The translations under genes were made by a program, and so were the position numbers. From Gemmatimonadota bacterium (GTDB lineage: Bacteria > Latescibacterota > UBA2968 > UBA8231), in the NCBI GenBank assembly GCA_026706505.1, contig JAPOYQ010000597.1, forward strand, positions 1 to 7,140: a stretch of DNA of 7,140 nt, given 5' to 3'. The notes under the pieces are model-generated. The model was not told where the DNA came from. It searched no databases and saw only the letters and a program-made list of their open reading frames with translations. Position 1 is the stretch's first letter. Every line of letters starts with the position of its first letter. Positions 6,908 through 7,140 of the stretch are shown here, piece after piece.

Positions 6908-7139
6908 AGCGAATGGAACCAGCGGTCAGTCCTTTGACGAAGCGGCGCTGCATGGCAAGATAGAGCATAGTGACGGGCAGCGACAAGACCACGACGCCGG
7001 CGAAGATGTAGTTCCAGTTCTTGACGTACTTGTCCGAGAGAAAGCGCCATAGCTGCACAAAGGCCAGCTCGCCCTTGTTGGTGCCCATGAGGATGAATGC
7101 GTGGGGAAAGTCATTCCAGGTAAAGAGGCCCCAAAAGAT
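6906..7139 (-). CDS. ABC transporter permease, MalG/CarB type (C-terminal part)
   Basis: The last 77 codons of a binding-protein-dependent inner membrane permease are present; the rest lies beyond the window edge. The fragment reads in frame from the edge as IFWGLFTWNDFPHAFILMG, where the W-N-D-F pattern is the segment normally found shortly after the EAA loop in MalG-like sugar permeases. A final membrane helix follows (YIFAGVVVLSLPVTMLYLAM), and then the diagnostic ending QRRFVKGLTAGSIR, equivalent to the family's QRxFVxGLTxGAVK. The internal ATG at 7088 is not the true start, because the open frame and family similarity continue to the edge. The EAA motif that docks the ATPase is not visible. 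A partner MalF-like permease is expected just upstream. The binding protein gene starts 12 bases downstream, so the two are co-transcribed. Confidence 0.9.
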   Translation of the reverse strand: MFWGLFTWNDFPHAFILMGTNKGELAFVQLWRFLSDKYVKNWNYIFAGVVVLSLPVTMLYLAMQRRFVKGLTAGSIR

Positions 7140-7140
7140 G

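Noticed and set aside
6399..7052. Plus-strand open frame of 217 codons opposite the binding protein and permease
   Set aside because: It is antisense to two genes with clear family signatures, and its Gly-, Val- and Asp-rich composition is that of a complementary-strand shadow.

Overview
The window is dense, moderately GC-rich bacterial DNA with two converging gene blocks and no stretch over 100 bases without a gene. I see no rRNA, tRNA, CRISPR array, insertion sequence or clear promoter or terminator. The combination of a formylglycine-type sulfatase without a signal peptide, a DUF3604/CehA-like PHP metallohydrolase, a family 1 sugar-type ABC importer and a DUF6785/DUF6784-type membrane protein recalls glycan-degrading bacteria of the Planctomycetota, Poribacteria or Latescibacterota kind. 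This placement rests on gene content recalled from memory and is weak.

Plus strand (1-3700): the last 29 codons of an unidentified gene (1-90); a cytoplasmic S1-type sulfatase (161-1600, start moved from the in-frame ATG at 113 to 161 because of a ribosome binding site and family alignment); a three-part PHP-type metallohydrolase (1692-3509); and a small YwbE-family protein (3506-3700) whose ATG overlaps the hydrolase stop in an ATGA junction. Gaps are 70 bp, 91 bp and -4 bp, so these genes probably form one transcription unit.

Minus strand (7140 down to 3697): the C-terminal 77 residues of a MalG/CarB-like ABC permease (6906-7139), then after 12 bp a lipoprotein substrate-binding protein (5592-6893), then with a one-base stop/start overlap a large polytopic membrane protein of the DUF6785/DUF6784 type (3697-5592). 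The two blocks meet tail to tail, and their stop codons share four bases.

Reading them together (inference): the minus-strand operon captures and imports an oligosaccharide or other small organic solute, and the plus-strand operon supplies cytoplasmic enzymes that remove a sulfate ester (sulfatase) and hydrolyse another ester-like bond (PHP enzyme) from the imported compound. The least understood parts are the DUF6785-type membrane protein tied to the binding protein, the PHP hydrolase, and the YwbE protein coupled to it.
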